A stretch of DNA of 64,000 bases from Treponema sp. (lineage in GTDB: Bacteria; Spirochaetota; Spirochaetia; Treponematales; Treponemataceae), in contig JAKSLX010000015.1 of the NCBI GenBank assembly GCA_024400915.1, forward strand, positions 1 to 64,000, read 5' to 3'. A model generated the notes under the pieces. It saw only the letters and a program-made list of their open reading frames with translations. It did not search any database and was not told the DNA's origin. The position numbers and the translations under genes are program-made. Shown piece after piece: positions 60,327 to 64,000 of this stretch. Each line of letters opens with the position of its first letter. Within the stretch, counting starts at the first letter, position 1.

Positions 60327-60866
60327 ATGAAAGCACTGGTAATAAATTGCAGTCCCGTCAGAAATGGGGCTACGGCAGAAATGGTAAAAATCGTAATCGA
60401 AGAACTGAATGAAAAATATGAAGTAAAATCCATCTGCATCGACGATTACAAAATTGAATTTTGCAAAGGATGCAGAACCTGCCACGAAACGGCGAAGTGC
60501 AATTTGAAGGATGATTTTCTGTCTGTGGTAAAGGAATTCGAAAATGCAGATGTAATCGTTTCCTGTGCTCCTTCCTATTGGGCAGATGTTCCAGGCCAGT
60601 TCAAGGTGTTCATCGACAGGTGGACTCCATGGTGCAACACCCATGAACCTCATGCAAAATTACTGGCAGGAAAAAAAGGTTATTCCATCGTTCAGAGAAC
60701 AGGACCTGGAATGCACGAATGCGAAAGATTGATTCAGACCATCGAACATTTTTACGGCCATCTCGAAATCGAATGTGCTGGAAGAATTGGATTTACATCG
60801 GTAGAAAATAAGGAAGATCTTCTGAAGCACAAGGCTGAACTGATAGAATTCTGCAGCAACATTTAG
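60327..60866 (+). CDS. Flavodoxin-family NAD(P)H-dependent FMN reductase-like protein
   Basis: 179 residues. 'KALVINCSPVRNGATAEMVK' is the FMN loop, 'IEFCKGCRTCHETAKCNLKDD' is a Cys-rich segment, and 'VIVSCAPSYWADVPGQFKVFIDRWTPWC' is the aromatic substrate loop. It belongs to the same family as the protein at 55408-55995 but is not its close copy. GAGGGG precedes the ATG. It stands as a single gene before tRNA-Val. Confidence 0.85.
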   Translation: MKALVINCSPVRNGATAEMVKIVIEELNEKYEVKSICIDDYKIEFCKGCRTCHETAKCNLKDDFLSVVKEFENADVIVSCAPSYWADVPGQFKVFIDRWTPWCNTHEPHAKLLAGKKGYSIVQRTGPGMHECERLIQTIEHFYGHLEIECAGRIGFTSVENKEDLLKHKAELIEFCSNI

Positions 60867-60930
60867 AGGGAGAATTTTTTCTTTCCCTCTAGACACAAAA
60901 GTGAAAATTCTATATATTCTTAATCACGTC

Positions 60931-61004
60931 GGGCGCTTAGCTCAGCTGGTACGAGCGTCTGGTTTACACCCAGAATGTCGGGGGTTCGATCCCCTCAGCG
61001 CCCA
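60931..61004 (+). tRNA. tRNA-Val (anticodon UAC)
   Basis: A 74-nt cloverleaf: acceptor GGGCGCT/AGCGCCC, D-arm AGCTCAGCTGGT, anticodon stem TCTGG/CCAGA with loop TTTACAC (anticodon TAC), and T-arm GGGGTTCGATCCCC. CCA is not encoded. It is single, with a terminator close behind. Confidence 0.95.
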
Positions 61005-61008
61005 CTAC

Positions 61009-61039
61009 AAAGCTTCATGTTCTGCATGGAGCTTTTTTT
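61009..61039 (+). terminator. Terminator behind tRNA-Val
   Basis: Arms AAAGCTTCATG (61009-61019) and CATGGAGCTTT (61025-61035, one mismatch), followed by a T-tract. Confidence 0.75.
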
Positions 61040-61077
61040 ATTTTTAAAATGAAAACAAAATCGTAAAGGAGGACACC

Positions 61078-62013
61078 ATGAAAAACAGTTCAGCCTGTCC
61101 AAAATCCCTTGGAATTTTTTTTGCGGTAATTACCATCTTTATCTGGGGCATAACTTTTGTTTCAACAAAATACCTTTTGAAAAATTTTTCTGCCTTTGAA
61201 ATTCTTTTTGTAAGATTCATCCTTGCATACCTTGGACTTTGGATCATCAAGCCTGTTTCATTAAAGCTGGAGAACAAAAAAGACAATGTCTGGTTTTTCC
61301 TTGCGGGACTTTCGGGAATCATCATCTATCAGTTTACGGAGAACGCAGCCATTTCATTTACAACTGCATCAAACGTAAGCATCATAGTTTCCATCTGTCC
61401 AATGTTCACCGCCATCATTGCCCAGATTTTTTTTAAGGAAAAACACATCACCATATTTTTTGTAGTGGGATTCATCATTGCAATTTCAGGAATCGTTCTT
61501 GTCAGCCTGAACGGAGCTTCGGGCCTTCATTTCAATCCAAAGGGCGATCTGCTTGCCTTGGCATCTGCGGTCTGCTGGGGCTTCTATTCCATGGCCGTTT
61601 CAAAAATCAACAGCATGAACCTTGACAGGATTCTCTGTACTAGACGGATGTTTTTTTACGCAGTGATCACCATGATTCCTTTTGCAGTTTTCGGGATTTT
61701 TGAAAATGATCCATCGAGTTCCTTCTACCTGAACATGGATGCACAGAAAAATGCGGAAAGATTTTCAAGTCTGGTTTCCTGGGCAAATTTCTGCTTCCTT
61801 GGTCTTGGTGCTTCCGCTTTCTGCTTTGTAGTGTGGAACGTTGCCTGCAAGACTCTTGGCACCGTCAAAGTTACCGTCGGCATTTACATGATTCCAGTTG
61901 TAACGATTATTTTTGCTTTCTTCATTCTTGGAGAAAAACTGACAGTTCTTGGAGCTGTGGGCTGCGTGCTTACAATCGCAGGTCTTGCAATTTCCAACAG
62001 GGGGAATAAATGA
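61078..62013 (+). CDS. EamA/DMT-family transporter
   Basis: 311 residues with ten predicted helices. The two EamA halves are seen as 'GIFFAVITIFIWGITFVSTKYLLKNFSAFEILFVRFILAY' and 'GDLLALASAVCWGFYSMAVSKIN'; the second half ends 'FFILGEKLTVLGAVGCVLTIAGLAI'. The substrate is unknown. AAAGGAGG is 6 nt before the ATG. It overlaps the Nudix gene by 4 nt (ATGA), so the two are co-translated. Confidence 0.88.
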   Translation: MKNSSACPKSLGIFFAVITIFIWGITFVSTKYLLKNFSAFEILFVRFILAYLGLWIIKPVSLKLENKKDNVWFFLAGLSGIIIYQFTENAAISFTTASNVSIIVSICPMFTAIIAQIFFKEKHITIFFVVGFIIAISGIVLVSLNGASGLHFNPKGDLLALASAVCWGFYSMAVSKINSMNLDRILCTRRMFFYAVITMIPFAVFGIFENDPSSSFYLNMDAQKNAERFSSLVSWANFCFLGLGASAFCFVVWNVACKTLGTVKVTVGIYMIPVVTIIFAFFILGEKLTVLGAVGCVLTIAGLAISNRGNK

Positions 62014-62480
62014 AATCGCCATTGACTACACTTTGCTACATTGAAAAAGACGGCTGCTACCTCATGCTTCACCGCGTAAAAAAACAGAACGACATAAACA
62101 AAGACAAGTGGATCGGAGTTGGAGGTCATTTCGAATTCGGCGAAAGCCCAGAAGATTGCCTTCTGCGTGAAGTAAAGGAAGAAACGGGCCTTGTTTTGAA
62201 TTCATATAAATTCCGCGGAATCGTAACCTTTGTAAGCCGTGAGGACAGAAAGGATGACGTGTGCGAATACATGTGCCTTTACACAAGCGATGATTTTTCC
62301 GGAGAGCTCATTGACTGCGATGAAGGAAAGCTTGAATGGGTAAAAAAATCGGAATTCAAAAACCTGAATTTCTGGGAAGGGGATTACGTGTTCCTTGACC
62401 TGATAGAAAAAAATGCACCGTTCTTTTCTCTTAAGCTTGTGTACAAAAATGGCCGTCTGATTGAAACAGTAATTTCGTAA
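62010..62480 (+). CDS. Nudix hydrolase (MutT-like)
   Basis: 156 residues. The Nudix box runs from 'GGHFEFGESPEDCL' to 'LREVKEETGL', with the essential REVKEETG (REXXEEXG) intact. The flanking strands resemble 8-oxo-dGTP diphosphatases of Gram-positive type. It may clean oxidised nucleotides or cleave another nucleoside diphosphate derivative. It follows an EamA transporter with ATGA overlap. Confidence 0.88.
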   Translation: MKSPLTTLCYIEKDGCYLMLHRVKKQNDINKDKWIGVGGHFEFGESPEDCLLREVKEETGLVLNSYKFRGIVTFVSREDRKDDVCEYMCLYTSDDFSGELIDCDEGKLEWVKKSEFKNLNFWEGDYVFLDLIEKNAPFFSLKLVYKNGRLIETVIS

Positions 62481-62499
62481 ATGAATTCATCTTAAAATA

Positions 62500-62541
62500 A
62501 AAACCCCATGGCTAAAGACAATTTCAACCATGGGGTTTTTG
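62500..62541. terminator. Bidirectional terminator between the Nudix gene and pyrF
   Basis: Perfect 12-bp arms AAAACCCCATGG (62500-62511) and CCATGGGGTTTT (62528-62539), with A and T runs on both outer sides. It serves both convergent genes. Confidence 0.85.
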
Positions 62542-62559
62542 ATGAATGGAAAATCAAAA

Positions 62560-63465
62560 TCAGAATCTAAGCAAATCTTCCTTTGAAGCAATGGCAGCCT
62601 TTGCGGCGGAAGTTACGATGTCTGCCATTGTAACGGTTCCATTTTCTACCTTTGCAGTGCAGTCAGAATCTTTCTTCCATGCGCAGAGAATTCCGCGTGA
62701 AGAGTTTACTGTTCCGCCTGCTTCCTTCATGAGAGTTCCGCAGATCTTAGCATCTCCACCCTGGGCACCGTAGCCTGGGATAAGGAAGTAGATGTCCTTG
62801 TATGCATCCCTCAATGCCTTGGCATCGCTTTCTTCAGTACAGCCGACAACAGCACCGACAGGAGAACAAGTCTGGTCTGGATAGGTAGCCTTCATTTCCT
62901 GGCTTATTCTTTCAAGTTCATTTCCAACCTGATCAAGAACTCTTCCGCCGTCCTTAAGTTCCTTCTGTTCAATATCCACCATGCCAGGGTTGCTTGTCCT
63001 CAGAAGAACAAAGATTCCTTTGCCTGCTTTTGTGCAGTATTCTGTAAAAGGTTTGAGCGTGTCGAATCCCATGTAAGGATTGATAGTGATGATGTCTGTT
63101 TCAAAGTCACCGGTAAAGTGCGCCCTTGCGTATGCACCTGCAGTTGCCGCAATGTCTCCGCGCTTGATGTCTGAAATGCAGATGAGTCCCGATTCCTTTA
63201 CCAGCTTAAGGGTTTCGGCATAAACCTTGATTCCTTCAATTCCCATTGCCTCATAGTATGCAATCTGAACCTTAAAACAGCAGGCGCTTTTGTCCTCTGC
63301 AATTTTCTTGATGAGCTGCCTGTTGTATTCAAGTACAGCCTGGGCTGGGCTTTCAAATGTCTTGAGTATTGATTCTGGAATATATGATGGGTCAGTATCA
63401 AGTCCAACGCAAAGTGGTCCGTTCTTTACGGCCAGTTCCTGTAAAATCTGCATATTGTGTTTCAT
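62560..63465 (-). CDS. pyrF: Orotidine-5'-phosphate decarboxylase, group 2
   Basis: 301 residues from the ATG at 63465. I preferred this to the earlier in-frame codon at 63564, which has no support, because the protein then opens directly with 'LQELAVKNGPLCVGLDTDPSYIPES'. The catalytic Lys-Asp motif is 'ISDIKRGDIAATAGAYARAHF', and 'PGYGAQGGDA' is the phosphate site. It makes UMP from OMP. A TATAAT at 63478-63473 lies 7 nt before the ATG with no Shine-Dalgarno. Confidence 0.92.
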   Translation of the reverse strand: MKHNMQILQELAVKNGPLCVGLDTDPSYIPESILKTFESPAQAVLEYNRQLIKKIAEDKSACCFKVQIAYYEAMGIEGIKVYAETLKLVKESGLICISDIKRGDIAATAGAYARAHFTGDFETDIITINPYMGFDTLKPFTEYCTKAGKGIFVLLRTSNPGMVDIEQKELKDGGRVLDQVGNELERISQEMKATYPDQTCSPVGAVVGCTEESDAKALRDAYKDIYFLIPGYGAQGGDAKICGTLMKEAGGTVNSSRGILCAWKKDSDCTAKVENGTVTMADIVTSAAKAAIASKEDLLRF

Positions 63466-63472
63466 AGCTGCG

Positions 63473-63478
63473 ATTATA
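63473..63478 (-). promoter_or_regulatory. -10 element of a leaderless pyrF promoter
   Basis: Perfect TATAAT on the minus strand, 7 nt before the ATG. The -35 region (TGTTCA, 17 bp upstream) is weak. The element overlaps TATACT (63475-63480) of the divergent gene. Confidence 0.4.
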
Positions 63479-63494
63479 CTCCGATAATAAAAAT

Positions 63495-64000
63495 ATGAAC
63501 AGAGTACAGAAAATCTTCTTGATATTGATATCGACAATAATATTGGCTTTAGTTGCCATGCCACTATATGGGCAGGAAACGCTCCTTCAATATAACGGCA
63601 GTGGGAGTTACATTTACATTGAACGCACAGATCTTCGACGCTACGACAACGGAAAGTATACTGGGCTTGTAAGCCGTGAAATCCGTTCCTTCATCAGTCC
63701 TATGGGAGTTCCTAAGGGAGGCAATCCTAAGGACAGTTATTATGACGGTAATTTCTATGTTGCGGAAGGAACCATGCGTGCAAGGGCATCCGTTGGAGAG
63801 GAAATCAACAATTCAATTCCTTCGACATTCAAGATAACTCCTGACGGACAGCTGGTAATGATCAAGGATAATGGCTATCCGACTTTCAGAAGTTTCCCTG
63901 CTTTTACAAGAAAAGCCATAAAATATGGTGACAGATGGCAGGCAAAGGCAGAGCGTGTGGTGGATCCTTTAAACAAAGGCGTAAAAACAAAGATGCCTAT
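63495..64000 (+). CDS. Exported protein, 5' part only (runs off the window)
   Basis: 168 residues are visible, with the 3' end outside the window. The signal peptide is 'RVQKIFLILISTIILALVAMPLYGQ'. The mature part has 'YNGSGSYIYIERTDLRRYDNGKYTGLVSRE', then 'FYVAEGTMRARASVGEEINNSIPSTFKITPDG' and 'RKAIKYGDRWQAKAERVVDP'. This resembles the N-terminal part of a spirochaete OmpA-family envelope protein, whose OmpA domain would lie beyond the window, but this is from memory and unproven. The start codon is 29 bp from that of the divergent pyrF. No Shine-Dalgarno is present. Confidence 0.65.
   Translation, partial: MNRVQKIFLILISTIILALVAMPLYGQETLLQYNGSGSYIYIERTDLRRYDNGKYTGLVSREIRSFISPMGVPKGGNPKDSYYDGNFYVAEGTMRARASVGEEINNSIPSTFKITPDGQLVMIKDNGYPTFRSFPAFTRKAIKYGDRWQAKAERVVDPLNKGVKTKMP

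Noticed and set aside
1..64000. CRISPR array or intact insertion sequence
   Set aside because: No regularly spaced direct repeats and no complete transposase were found.

Overview
The window looks like a chromosomal segment from a spirochaete of the genus Treponema, most likely a gut or rumen commensal. This is inferred from the low-to-moderate G+C, the number of lipoproteins with spirochaete-style lipoboxes (LASC, VSSC, FVSC, FGGC), the clostridial-type redox enzymes (NfnAB and an [FeFe]-hydrogenase), and the general look of the proteins. The species cannot be named from the sequence alone.

Layout. 0-8.5 kb: a transposase-tail remnant, then two giant tandem paralogous lipoproteins on the minus strand. 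8.6-13.6 kb: an RluA-type pseudouridine synthase with a cytidylate-kinase-like protein, then a minus-strand operon of a thioredoxin-like lipoprotein and two CNNM/CBS membrane proteins. 13.7-26.6 kb: metabolic and surface genes, including purL, kdgK with a pectinesterase-like protein, a CIA30-type secreted protein, a DUF3310 protein, uridine phosphorylase, an HD-GYP protein, sfsA and an SH3 protein. 26.8-33.4 kb: nfnBA, a hybrid histidine kinase and an [FeFe]-hydrogenase. 33.5-36.5 kb: a TIGR02757 protein, yhbY, cdd and a MocR-like regulator.

36.5-51.3 kb is the replication-origin neighbourhood. On the minus strand lie dnaA, dnaN, recF, dciA, rpmH, rnpA, yidD, yidC, jag, an exported protein and a cyclophilin-FKBP fusion lipoprotein. 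On the plus strand gyrB and gyrA diverge from dnaA. The dnaA-dnaN gap has the hallmarks of oriC: several DnaA boxes, an A+T-rich stretch and a run of TAG/TAA trinucleotides. A second dense DnaA-box cluster lies 8.4 kb away at 36.6 kb. 51.3-64 kb: transporters, AraC and TetR regulators, a TetR-flavodoxin-barrel-periplasmic operon, a 1.2-kb gene-free region, an argA-type gene, tRNA-Val, a Nudix protein, pyrF and the start of an exported protein.

The main discoveries are regulatory or structural. (1) A cluster of six parS-type sites (core GTTTCACGTGAAAC or a one-base variant) plus one weaker match occupies 57.7-59.4 kb, about 12 kb from oriC. One perfect site is embedded in the coding sequence of argA. 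This looks like the chromosome's centromere. (2) Several genes, including dnaA, the hydrogenase, pyrF, rluA-like and the TIGR02757 gene, carry a TATAAT-like hexamer only 6-8 nt before the start codon and have no Shine-Dalgarno sequence, which suggests leaderless mRNAs. (3) Dispersed fold-back and REP-like elements sit in many of the intergenic spaces.
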